From: UBA2658 sp964617335 | GTDB taxonomy: Bacteria > Bacillota > Clostridia > Oscillospirales > Oscillospiraceae | DNA: 64,000 nt | Assembly (NCBI GenBank): GCA_964617335.1 | Contig: CAZTXG010000002.1 | Location: 36,726-100,725, forward strand | Direction: 5' to 3' | Part shown: positions 35,363-43,122 of the stretch, one piece after another | Numbering within the stretch: position 1 is the stretch's first letter | Layout of the letters: each line of letters opens with the position of its first letter | Notes under the pieces: model-generated | What the model saw: the letters and a program-made list of their open reading frames with translations, nothing else | What the model was told of the DNA's origin: nothing | Databases searched by the model: none | Made by a program: the position numbers and the translations under genes

Positions 35363-37210
35363 CTAAATTTCCCTGTCCTTTTCAGCACACATGACGGCAA
35401 TTTCCATAACCGGCGGCAAAAACTCGTTATAAAGCCCTCGTTTTGTATAGCTAGTGTGCAAAAGCTCGTGGGAAAGCTTGCTGCCCGGCTCGCCAAGATA
35501 TTCGGAGTACAGTGCAAGTATATCCGGATTTTCGTGGGACTTGCGCTTTTCCTTGCCTTCGTCCTCCCGGCCTAAAGCCTCTCTGCGAAGTTTTAAAACC
35601 TCTGATATATCTGTTTCGCAGGTGGATTTTACCCTTGGCTGACCGCCGCCGTTTATGCAGCCGCCAGGACAGCCCATAATTTCAACAAAATGATAAGGGC
35701 TTTCTCCGGCCGCAACCTGTTTCATGATGCTATCGGCGCTTTTAAGGCCACTGGCGACGGCAACCTTTGCCTCAACTCCCTCAAGATAAGAAAAATCAGG
35801 CAGGCAGTCGGCAAATTTAACGGCCCCATGGTAAACACCTTCAAGACCCTCGGCGGGAGTAAGCTTAAGAGCGTTAGGTTCAAGCTCACGCCCTGTTACA
35901 AGTTCGTACACAGTGCGCAGGGCAGCTTCCATAACTCCTCCGGTCATGCCGAAAATATCCGCCGCTCCCGTGGAAAAGCCCAAAGGCGCGTCAAAGCTAC
36001 TGTCGGGAAGATTTCTAAAGTCTATGCCCATGGTGCGAATCATCCTTGCAAGCTCACGGGTGGTTATGACAGCGTCCACATTGGGGGTGTCACGGTTTTG
36101 CATTTCGGGGCGGTCAATTTCAAACTTTTTCGCCGTGCAGGGCATAACGGAAACTACAAACATTTTCTCAGGGGGCAGACCGATTTTGTCCGTGTAATAG
36201 CTCTTTATAAGAGCGCCCAGCATAGTGTGGGGAGACTTGCAGGTGGAAAGGTGGGAAAGTTCATTGGGGAAGACGTGTTCAATATGCTTTATCCAACCCG
36301 GCGAGCAGCTTGTTATCATGGGAAGGCTTGCCCCCTTGCCTGTAACAGCATCACGCAGGCGGTGTAAAAGCTCTGTGCCCTCTTCCATTATTGTAAGGTC
36401 TGCCGCAAAGTTTGTGTCAAAAACATCATCAAAGCCCAAATCTCGCAGGGCTGTTGCAAGCTTTCCTGTTACAAGAGTGCCGGCAGGCAGGGAAAATTCC
36501 TCACCTAAGGCGGCACGAACAGCCGGAGCAACCTGGACAGCCACCCTTATGTTCGGGTCATGAAGGGCATTCCATACCATGTCCATTCCGTCGGTTTCCG
36601 TAAGAGCTCCCGTGGGACAGACAAGGGTGCACTGACCGCACATGGCGCAGTGGACACTTTCCAAAGGCATTCCCAAAGGCGGTGAGATAACTGTGTTAAA
36701 GCCGCGGCTTTGTCCGCTTATTGCGCCCACACCCTGAACATTAGTGCAAACTGTGACACAGCGGCGGCAGAGTATGCACTTTCTTGTATCACGGGTTATG
36801 GAAGGGCTTATATCAAGCCTTGCAGGCCCTGCCTCGCCGTGGAAGTGGGTTTCCAAAATGCCCAAGGTGTTTCCAAGCTCCTGAAGCTCACAGCTAAGGT
36901 TTCTTGAGCAGGCCGTACACTCTTTGGGGTGGTTTGAAAGCATAAGATCATAAAGAACCTTTCGTGCCGAACGCACTTTTTCCGTGTTTGTGCGGACAAC
37001 CATGCCCTCTTGAGCCTTAACTATGCATGAGGCCAAAAGGTTTTTTGCCCCTTCCACCTCAACAACACAGATGCGGCAGGAGCCGTGGGCATGAACCCCA
37101 TGGAGATGGCAGAGTGTGGGTATGGTAATTCCGGAGAGCTTTGCGGCCTCAAGAATTGTGGAGCCTTCCGGCGCCGAGACCTTTTTTCCGTTTATTGTAA
37201 GTTCTATCAT
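35363..37210 (-). CDS. hydA: [FeFe] hydrogenase catalytic subunit
   Basis: A 615-residue hydrogenase. The N-terminal [2Fe-2S] domain has Cys34, 45, 48 and 62. A His-Cys3 cluster motif is at 94-107 (HPKECTACSRNLSC), and two ferredoxin-type [4Fe-4S] motifs lie at 145-155 and 188-198. H-cluster motifs are L1 TSCSPGW (300-306), L2 MPCTAKKFE (356-364) and L3 EIMGCPGGCINGGGQP (510-525). L1 has Ser where the best-known enzymes have TSCCPGW. The C-terminal small-subunit domain is present. ATG 37210 follows GGAGG by 7 nt. It lies 14 nt after hydB; together with hydC it forms the trimeric enzyme, which couples NADH (and often ferredoxin) to hydrogen. Confidence 0.93.
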   Translation of the reverse strand: MIELTINGKKVSAPEGSTILEAAKLSGITIPTLCHLHGVHAHGSCRICVVEVEGAKNLLASCIVKAQEGMVVRTNTEKVRSARKVLYDLMLSNHPKECTACSRNLSCELQELGNTLGILETHFHGEAGPARLDISPSITRDTRKCILCRRCVTVCTNVQGVGAISGQSRGFNTVISPPLGMPLESVHCAMCGQCTLVCPTGALTETDGMDMVWNALHDPNIRVAVQVAPAVRAALGEEFSLPAGTLVTGKLATALRDLGFDDVFDTNFAADLTIMEEGTELLHRLRDAVTGKGASLPMITSCSPGWIKHIEHVFPNELSHLSTCKSPHTMLGALIKSYYTDKIGLPPEKMFVVSVMPCTAKKFEIDRPEMQNRDTPNVDAVITTRELARMIRTMGIDFRNLPDSSFDAPLGFSTGAADIFGMTGGVMEAALRTVYELVTGRELEPNALKLTPAEGLEGVYHGAVKFADCLPDFSYLEGVEAKVAVASGLKSADSIMKQVAAGESPYHFVEIMGCPGGCINGGGQPRVKSTCETDISEVLKLRREALGREDEGKEKRKSHENPDILALYSEYLGEPGSKLSHELLHTSYTKRGLYNEFLPPVMEIAVMCAEKDREI

Positions 37211-37224
37211 AATTTTTTCCTCCC

Positions 37225-39093
37225 TCAGCAAAGCTCTACGGCATCGAAGCGGCAAACAAGCCGGCAGCTGCCGCATTTTATGCACAATTCACTGTCAATC
37301 AGATGCGGGAGCTTCTTTTCGCCGCTTATGGCGGCAACGGGACACTTCTGGATACAGGCTCCGCAGCCTCGACACTTGTCGGCATTTATATGATAGCTGC
37401 AAAGGTCAAGGCAAATATGAGCAGGACAGGTTTTGTCAACTATATGAGCCTCATACTCGTCCCTGAAGTACCTAAGAGTTGTTAAAACGGGGTTTGGCGC
37501 TGTTTGTCCCAGGCCGCACATAGAGGTGAGCTTCACCGTTCTTGCAAGGGTTTCAAGGTCGTCCAAGTCTGAAGGCTCCCCTTGCCCCGAGGTTATTTTT
37601 ATAAGAAGCTCCAGCATACGCTTTGTTCCGTTTCGGCAGGGCAGGCAGTGGCCGCAGCTCTCGTCCTGAACAAACTCCATGAAATAACGGGCAGTGTCAA
37701 CAAGGCAGGTGTCCTCGTCCATTACTATAAGGCCGCCCGAACCTATGATGGCACCGGCTGCTGCAAGACTTTCATAGTCAACAGAGGTGTCAAGATGCTG
37801 GAAAGTCAGACAGCCGCCGGAGGGGCCGCCGGACTGAACGGCCTTAAAGGCCTTATCATCTTTTATGCCGCCGCCTATTTTATAAATAATATCCCGCAGG
37901 GTGGTTCCCATGGGAATTTCTATGATGCCGGAGTTTTTAATGTCTCCCGCCAAGGCAAAGACCTTTGTTCCAAGGCTTTTTCCGACACCGTAGGAAGAAA
38001 ACCACTCTGGCCCGTTTAAGATGATGGCAGGAACGTTTGCCAGAGTTTCCACGTTGTTTATTATTGTCGGGCAGTCCCAAAGACCCCTTTGGAAGGGGAA
38101 GGGAGGCTTTTGCCGAGGCTCGCCTCTTTGACCTTCTATGGAGTTTATAAGAGCTGTTTCCTCGCCGCAGACAAAGGCTCCCGCGCCTATGCGAATTTCA
38201 ATGTCGAAGTCAAAGCCGGAGGAGAGAATGTTCTTACCCAAAAGCCCCACAGAGCGGGCCGCGTTTAGGGCCTCGCTCAGCCGCTCTATGGCAAGGGGGT
38301 ATTCCGCGCGCACATAGACATAGCCCATATCGGCACCTATAACATAGCCGCCAATGGTCATAGCCTCCACTATGCTGTGGGGGTCGCCCTCAAGGATGCT
38401 CCTGTCCATAAAAGCTCCGGGGTCGCCCTCGTCGGCGTTGCAGATTATGTATTTTTGCTTGCCCTCCTGGCGCATTCCTGCCTGCCACTTTACCCCAAGG
38501 GGGAAGCCGGCGCCGCCCCGGCCCCGCAGGCCGGAGTCTATAAGCTGCTTTGTGGTTTCTTCCCTTCCCAGCTCATGCAAAACCTTGGAAAGGGCAAAGT
38601 AACCGTCATGACCTATGTAGTCTTCAATTGAAGAAAAGTCAATTCTGCCGCAGTTTCTAAGGGCAATTTTAACCTGGTCGGAGAAAAAGCCAATGTCTTT
38701 CATATAGGGCTGGTAGGCTCCTGTCTCCTCGTCAAAATAGCAAAACTCCTCAACAATGCGGCCGCCTATAAGGTGCCTGTCCACTATCATTTTAACTTTT
38801 TCCGGTGTAAGCTTGCCGTAAAAAACTCCTTCCGGCTCAACAACCATGCAGGGGCCTTGAGCGCAAAGACCTATACAGCCTGTAAGCACCATGGAAACCT
38901 CCGAGGCAAGACCCCGCAAAGCCATGGCTTTTTTCATGGCGTTTACGATGTCGGCACAGTGGGAGGAGGTGCAGCCGCCTCCGCCGCAGACATATACAGT
39001 GTGGCGGAAGTCAGAGTTTGCGTCTATAAAATTCTGGCGCAGCTCCTCAAGCTCTGCTTGGTTTTTTATGTTTAAAGTGTAAATTGCGCTCAT
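37225..39093 (-). CDS. hydB: NADH-dependent [FeFe] hydrogenase, NuoF-like flavoprotein subunit
   Basis: A 622-residue FMN/NADH subunit homologous to complex I NuoF. An N-terminal thioredoxin-like [2Fe-2S] domain (VCGGGGCTSSHC, CIGLCAQGPC) is followed by the NADH/FMN core (SGLRGRGGAGFP, GAGAFVCGEETAL), the cluster motif ESCGHCLPCRNGT with distal TSMCGLG, and a C-terminal pair of [4Fe-4S] motifs (CRGCGACIQKCP, CIKCGSCRLVC). The extra N- and C-terminal domains are those of hydrogenase HydB rather than NuoF. GGGAGG precedes the ATG, which overlaps the hydC stop (ATGA). It transfers electrons between NAD(H) and HydA. Confidence 0.94.
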   Translation of the reverse strand: MSAIYTLNIKNQAELEELRQNFIDANSDFRHTVYVCGGGGCTSSHCADIVNAMKKAMALRGLASEVSMVLTGCIGLCAQGPCMVVEPEGVFYGKLTPEKVKMIVDRHLIGGRIVEEFCYFDEETGAYQPYMKDIGFFSDQVKIALRNCGRIDFSSIEDYIGHDGYFALSKVLHELGREETTKQLIDSGLRGRGGAGFPLGVKWQAGMRQEGKQKYIICNADEGDPGAFMDRSILEGDPHSIVEAMTIGGYVIGADMGYVYVRAEYPLAIERLSEALNAARSVGLLGKNILSSGFDFDIEIRIGAGAFVCGEETALINSIEGQRGEPRQKPPFPFQRGLWDCPTIINNVETLANVPAIILNGPEWFSSYGVGKSLGTKVFALAGDIKNSGIIEIPMGTTLRDIIYKIGGGIKDDKAFKAVQSGGPSGGCLTFQHLDTSVDYESLAAAGAIIGSGGLIVMDEDTCLVDTARYFMEFVQDESCGHCLPCRNGTKRMLELLIKITSGQGEPSDLDDLETLARTVKLTSMCGLGQTAPNPVLTTLRYFRDEYEAHIVDKTCPAHICLDLCSYHINADKCRGCGACIQKCPVAAISGEKKLPHLIDSELCIKCGSCRLVCRFDAVELC

Positions 39094-39632
39094 ACAAGCT
39101 CACCTCCCTCATCTGACTTATTTTCTTTCTCATACCACTCGGCAAAAATTGCCGGCAGTCTTTCCGGAGTAACCGCCGGATAAACAACAGCGTCAATAGT
39201 CATGGCAGGGGCAAGGCCGCAGGCTCCTATACAGCGGGCAATCTCAAAGGTAAACATACCGTCGGCAGTTGTGCGGCCGACTTTTACATTAAGCTCGTTT
39301 TGTATGGCGTCGGAGATGGAAACCCCTCCCCGAACATAACAGGCCGTTCCAAGACAGACACGGATGGTGTGGCGCCCGCGAGGCTCCGTTGTAAAAAACG
39401 AATAAAAGCTTACAACCCCCGAAACAGTTGACAGGGGAAGTTCAAGCTCTGTTGCCACTATCTGTTGAACCTCAAGGGGAAGGTGGCCGTAAATACCCTG
39501 AACCATGTGCAGAACCTGAATAAGGCTGCCTTGCTTACTTCTGCCGTCCGCGGAAATTTGGCGGATACGTTCCAGTACATAGGCATCGGCAGCTTCGACA
39601 GTGTCACAGCACTGTCCGGTCTTATTGTTCAT
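39090..39632 (-). CDS. hydC: NADH-dependent [FeFe] hydrogenase, NuoE-like subunit
   Basis: A 180-residue thioredoxin-like [2Fe-2S] protein of the NuoE family. The four ligands lie in CLGTACYVRGG and CIGACGLAPA, and the N-terminal helical bundle is present. AGAGGAGG precedes ATG 39632. It is first in hydC-hydB-hydA, the usual order for trimeric, often electron-bifurcating hydrogenases. Whether this enzyme bifurcates with ferredoxin or is simply NADH-linked cannot be settled by sequence reading alone. Confidence 0.93.
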   Translation of the reverse strand: MNNKTGQCCDTVEAADAYVLERIRQISADGRSKQGSLIQVLHMVQGIYGHLPLEVQQIVATELELPLSTVSGVVSFYSFFTTEPRGRHTIRVCLGTACYVRGGVSISDAIQNELNVKVGRTTADGMFTFEIARCIGACGLAPAMTIDAVVYPAVTPERLPAIFAEWYEKENKSDEGGELV

Positions 39633-39786
39633 ATTGTGTTGCCTCCTCTTAGTTATAGTAGAATCTGCGGTTTTGTCCGAAAGCCGGTAATGGGAGCTTA
39701 TTTATATGTGCCTGCAAGTCAGACAGATGCTTAAAAGGCACACTTATAATAAATGCTATGCCATTTGGGGGAAGAAAGCAAGAAAA

Positions 39787-39800
39787 GTTAAGTTATTAAC
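39787..39800. promoter_or_regulatory. Rex-like operator upstream of the hyd operon
   Basis: GTTAA-N4-TTAAC matches the core of the Rex consensus TTGTTAA-N4-TTAACAA, without the outermost TT/AA. It lies about 155 nt upstream of hydC. Rex senses NADH/NAD+ and controls hydrogenase and fermentation genes in clostridia, so control here is plausible but inferred. Confidence 0.4.
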
Positions 39801-39848
39801 GGCTAAAAAGCAGAGAAATTTTAAGAAAAAGTTCTGACAATTTTCATC

Positions 39849-39877
39849 TTGACTTCTTTGTTGAAATCTACTAAAAT
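39849..39877 (+). promoter_or_regulatory. Orphan plus-strand promoter
   Basis: TTGACT and TAAAAT are separated by 17 bp. It points at a terminator about 100 nt downstream, with no open frame between. Confidence 0.45.
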
Positions 39878-39883
39878 AAAAGA

Positions 39884-39990
39884 TACGAGACTTTAAACTT
39901 TGTTGCATTTTTAACGATAATTTATTGACAATAAAAAGGCAGCAGCCCTTTTTTGTTTATTTCAGAAAGGGCTGCTGCCTTTTGTTATTT
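39884..39990 (+). ncRNA. Candidate small RNA (promoter-terminator pair without ORF)
   Basis: A predicted start near 39884 and a perfect 18-bp terminator hairpin ending at 39983 would give an RNA of about 105 nt. No RNA family was recognised. The terminator may exist only to end guaD on the other strand, so confidence is low. Confidence 0.25.
39934..39983. terminator. Bidirectional terminator downstream of guaD
   Basis: A perfect 18-bp stem containing GGCAGCAGCCC is flanked by A tracts on the left and T tracts on the right. Confidence 0.9.
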
Positions 39991-40018
39991 TACATTTTTT
40001 GATTTTTGAGGATAAATT

Positions 40019-41287
40019 TTAAAAAAGCCTTATACCGTCAACATATTTTGCCTTAACCAAGCTGTCGCCGCCTAAATACATAAGGCGCTCCAGCCGCTGG
40101 GAAAGGGACATGGGGCGAGGTGACAAAAGGCTGCTGTCATCTAAAACAACGGCATCGAAAAGATAATCCTTATAGAAGCTGCCGACTTTGCCGAAAAAGC
40201 TGCCGCCCCCAAGGCTTGCCATATAAAACACCTCGGGGAAGCTAAGGGGAGCAAGAGCTTTGTCAACTAAGCGCCAGCGCAGCTTTGAAACCTGAACAGC
40301 AGAGGCCATTGTGCGGAAAAGCGAAAGGTTAGACCCGCCGGCAAGATCTGTTCCAAGGCCCATGTTAAGTCCCTCGTCAAGATAGAGGCGGCTGGGGGCA
40401 ATACCCGAGGTGAGATTTGTGTTTGACTGGGGGCAGTGGGCTATATATACCCCACGCTCCTTCATACGGGAGACTTCACTTTCACTGGAGTAGACACAGT
40501 GGGCCATGACGGTTTTTGCCTCACCTCCGAAAAGACCAAAGCGTTCATAGGTTTCACCATAGTCCTCGGAGTCGGGGTAAAGCTTTTTTACCCACTGAAC
40601 CTCGTCAAGGTTTTCGGAAAGATGGGACTGAACGGGGAGCTTATATTTTTTTTGAAGCTTCCCCAGACCTTCCATAAGGCTATCCGAGCAGGAGGGGGTA
40701 AAGCGGGGGGTGATTATAGGCCCTGTTTTTTTAAAACGGCCGCTTTCTTTAATCCACTCTTCGGTTTTAAAAAGTGAGGCGGAAGTTTCTTCAATAAGGT
40801 AGGGAGGGCTGTTTCTATCCATGTTCACCTTGCCCACAAGGCTGCGCAGGCCACTTTTTTCAAGTTTTTCCATAAGAACAAGGCTGGCTTGCCTGTGCAA
40901 GGTAGCAAAAATAAGGGCGCTGGTGGTGGAGCTGAAAAGAAGCTCTTGAACAAACATATCGTAGGCTTTTTCGGCATACTCCAAGTTTTCATAGCGGGCT
41001 TCCTCGGGAAAGGCCTGGGTATTAAGCCAATCTAAAAGTTCAAGGTCCATGTCGGTGCCCCGAAAGGCATACTGGCAGACATGAAGGTGCAGGTCGCAAA
41101 GGCCGGGGATTATAAGCTTATCCCCAAAATCCTCTATGGGCAGATTTGCGTATTTTTTGGGAAGGCTTTTAAAAACCCCTGCAGAAACACCATTTTCACA
41201 AACGAGATAAGAGCCTTCGTTTGCAGAAAGCTCCGCAGGGCCTTTGCTGAATATGATGTCGCCTTTTAAGATAAAAGATTTTGCCAT
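40019..41287 (-). CDS. guaD: Guanine deaminase
   Basis: A 422-residue zinc amidohydrolase that converts guanine to xanthine. The family stretches are PGLCDLHLHVCQYAFRG (metal-binding HxH and substrate pocket), QSHLSEN, MAHCVY and LGTDLAGGSNLS, placing His and Asp ligands as expected. ATG 41287 gives the family-like start and has AAGGA about 10 nt upstream. It is monocistronic. A related chlorohydrolase/ATZ-type deaminase is the main alternative, but the HLHVCQYAFRG stretch favours guanine deaminase. It acts in purine salvage or catabolism. Confidence 0.88.
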   Translation of the reverse strand: MAKSFILKGDIIFSKGPAELSANEGSYLVCENGVSAGVFKSLPKKYANLPIEDFGDKLIIPGLCDLHLHVCQYAFRGTDMDLELLDWLNTQAFPEEARYENLEYAEKAYDMFVQELLFSSTTSALIFATLHRQASLVLMEKLEKSGLRSLVGKVNMDRNSPPYLIEETSASLFKTEEWIKESGRFKKTGPIITPRFTPSCSDSLMEGLGKLQKKYKLPVQSHLSENLDEVQWVKKLYPDSEDYGETYERFGLFGGEAKTVMAHCVYSSESEVSRMKERGVYIAHCPQSNTNLTSGIAPSRLYLDEGLNMGLGTDLAGGSNLSLFRTMASAVQVSKLRWRLVDKALAPLSFPEVFYMASLGGGSFFGKVGSFYKDYLFDAVVLDDSSLLSPRPMSLSQRLERLMYLGGDSLVKAKYVDGIRLF

Positions 41288-41310
41288 GAAAATCACATCC
41301 TTATCTATTA

Positions 41311-41424
41311 AGAAAAGTGTGCCGCAGCCTTTTTAAGCCCCTGCCTTCATAGCTTTTCGGCCTTTATTAAAGGGCATGAAAAAAAGGCTTAGGCAGCCGC
41401 TTGTTATGAGATAGACATATAGGC
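41311..41424. repeat. Imperfect palindromic intergenic structure
   Basis: GTGTGCC near the left edge and GGCACAC near the right edge frame nested complementary blocks (GCAGCC/GGCTGC-like, AAGCC/GGCTT, CCTTT/AAAGG). The region could fold into one long broken hairpin. It lies between DUF951 and guaD and may act as a terminator or be a degenerate MITE. Confidence 0.35.
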
Positions 41425-41431
41425 ACACGGC

Positions 41432-41623
41432 TTATTCACCATCGTCTTTATGCTGAATACTCTTTATATTACGCTCAAATTTGCTCCGAGCACCCATAAC
41501 CTCATGGCCGCAGCCTAAGCAGCGAAGCCTGAAATCCATACCTGTGCGAAGAACAAGCCATCGCTTTTCCCCGCAGGGGTGAGGCTTTTTCATAGTAAGC
41601 ACATCGCCTACACGAACATCCAT
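41432..41623 (-). CDS. DUF951 family small zinc-binding-like protein
   Basis: A 63-residue protein matching the DUF951 pattern: VGDVLTMKKPHPCG, a central WLVLRTGMDFRLRC and LGCGHEVM. The three cysteines and nearby histidines could bind zinc; the function is unknown. AAAGGAGG lies upstream. It begins 1 nt after the rarA stop, so the two are one operon. DUF951 genes are common in Firmicutes near replication or housekeeping genes. Confidence 0.88.
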   Translation of the reverse strand: MDVRVGDVLTMKKPHPCGEKRWLVLRTGMDFRLRCLGCGHEVMGARSKFERNIKSIQHKDDGE

Positions 41624-41624
41624 A

Positions 41625-42893
41625 TCAGCCCTCCTCCTTTTTTATGGCCTTCCAATAGCTTTTTGCGGCCTGCTCTGTTTTATTGTCGCCATATTCATAA
41701 TACCTTGCTCCGGAAAGAGCCTCCGGCAGGTATTGCTGTTTTACATAGTGGTTTTCAAAGTTGTGGGGGTATTTATAGTTTTGCTCCCGGGCTTGCTCTG
41801 TGGAGTCTAAGTGCATATTTTGAAGTTCCCGTGGTATATCGCCGGTTTTTCCCCGCCGCACATCTGCTATGGCAGAGTCTATTGCCGCATAGGCAGAATT
41901 TGACTTAGGTGCTGTGGAAAGAAGGATAACCGCCTGAGCCAAAGGCAGCCTTGCCTCGGGAAGCCCCAGCTGCAAGGCGCTGTCAACACAGGATTTAACA
42001 ATAGAAACAGCCTGGGGATAGGCAAGGCCAATGTCTTCCGAGGCAGAGCAAAGTATACGGCGGCAGGCTCCGGGAAGGTCCCCCGCCTCTAAAAGTCTTG
42101 CAAGATAATGCAGGGCCGCATCCGGATCGCTGCCCCGCATGGACTTCATTAAAGCGGAGAGTATGTCAAAATGGTCGTCCCCCTGCCTGTCATAGCGCAT
42201 GGCGCTTTTTTGGGATACAAGGCGGGCATCAGAAAGACAGAGGGTGACAGAGTCCTTGCCCTTTCGGCTGGCGGAATATAAAAGCTCTATGGCATTTATG
42301 GCCTTTCTGGCATCTCCGCCGCAGCTTGCGGCAATATAGCTTAAAACCTCAGGCTCCGGCTGTATCTTAATTTTATCACGGTCTTGGAGAAAACTGACGG
42401 CTCGGATTAAAGCCTTTTCCACATCCTCCGGACTGATGGGCTTAAACTCGAAAATAGTAGAGCGGCTTAAAATTGCGTTAAAAACATAAAAGTAGGGGTT
42501 TTCCGTAGTTGAAGCTATAAGGCTTATTTTCCCGTTTTCTATAAATTCCAGAAGGGATTGCTGCTGTTTTTTATTAAAATATTGTATTTCATCAAGGTAG
42601 AGAAGTATGCCGTTTGGGGCAAGCAGGGTATCCAACTCGTCGATAATGGCTTTTATATCGGAGATTCCGGAGGTGGTGGCGTTCATATGGCGCAGGCTGC
42701 GATGGGTATTTTCCGCTATAATCCTTGCTACGGTGGTTTTTCCCGTGCCGGAAGGACCATAAAAAATCATATTTGGTATATGGCCGGAGGAAATAAGGCG
42801 GCGCAGCATGGAGCCTTCGCCAAGTATATGCTCCTGACCTACAACTTCGTCAAGGCAGCTGGGGCGAAGTTCGTCCGCTAAAGGTCTGTACAT
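41625..42893 (-). CDS. rarA: Replication-associated recombination protein A (MgsA/RarA AAA+ ATPase)
   Basis: A 422-residue AAA+ ATPase related to clamp-loader subunits and RuvB that acts at stalled replication forks. N-terminal RPSCLDEVVGQEHILG precedes Walker A GPSGTGKT (46-53) and Walker B LLYLDEIQYF. The C-terminal half holds the helical lid and the tetramerisation region (GDIPRELQNMHLD, YKYPHNFENHYVKQQYLP). AAAGGAG precedes the ATG. It is cotranscribed with the DUF951 gene. Confidence 0.95.
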   Translation of the reverse strand: MYRPLADELRPSCLDEVVGQEHILGEGSMLRRLISSGHIPNMIFYGPSGTGKTTVARIIAENTHRSLRHMNATTSGISDIKAIIDELDTLLAPNGILLYLDEIQYFNKKQQQSLLEFIENGKISLIASTTENPYFYVFNAILSRSTIFEFKPISPEDVEKALIRAVSFLQDRDKIKIQPEPEVLSYIAASCGGDARKAINAIELLYSASRKGKDSVTLCLSDARLVSQKSAMRYDRQGDDHFDILSALMKSMRGSDPDAALHYLARLLEAGDLPGACRRILCSASEDIGLAYPQAVSIVKSCVDSALQLGLPEARLPLAQAVILLSTAPKSNSAYAAIDSAIADVRRGKTGDIPRELQNMHLDSTEQAREQNYKYPHNFENHYVKQQYLPEALSGARYYEYGDNKTEQAAKSYWKAIKKEEG

Positions 42894-42975
42894 GACTTTT
42901 CTCCTTTCCGGATTTTAAACTTTTTTCCTAGAAAAACTAAGCATATTTTTGTGTGCGGCAAATAATTTATTCTGA

Positions 42976-42993
42976 AAGGGCCTAAAGGCCCTT
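42976..42993. other. Short inverted repeat upstream of rarA
   Basis: AAGGGCC-TAAA-GGCCCTT is a perfect 7-bp dyad about 85 nt upstream of the rarA start. It could be a weak terminator or a regulatory site. Confidence 0.3.
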
Positions 42994-43040
42994 AAAATAA
43001 TATTTCAACGCAAAAGAATGTTTCCGCATCTTAAAACTAC

Positions 43041-43077
43041 AAAAAGAGCCGATGGGTTTGCACCTATCGGCTCTTTT
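43041..43077. terminator. Intrinsic terminator downstream of glyA
   Basis: The arms are 17 nt, AAAAAGAGCCGATGGGT and its near-complement, with one G-T, flanked by A and T tracts. It is oriented to end glyA on the minus strand and can also work on the plus strand. Confidence 0.85.
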
Positions 43078-43122
43078 TTGCTGATAAGCAGCCTCTATAA
43101 AGGTAATTTTACCATAAGCTTT

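Larger units (their letters stand above)
39633..40018. other. Intergenic region between hydC and guaD with operator, orphan promoter and terminator
   Basis: The two flanking genes are both on the minus strand. The gap contains a Rex-like dyad (39787-39800), a plus-strand promoter with no gene behind it (39849-39877) and a strong bidirectional terminator (39934-39983). The hydC promoter itself was not clearly identified. Confidence 0.5.
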
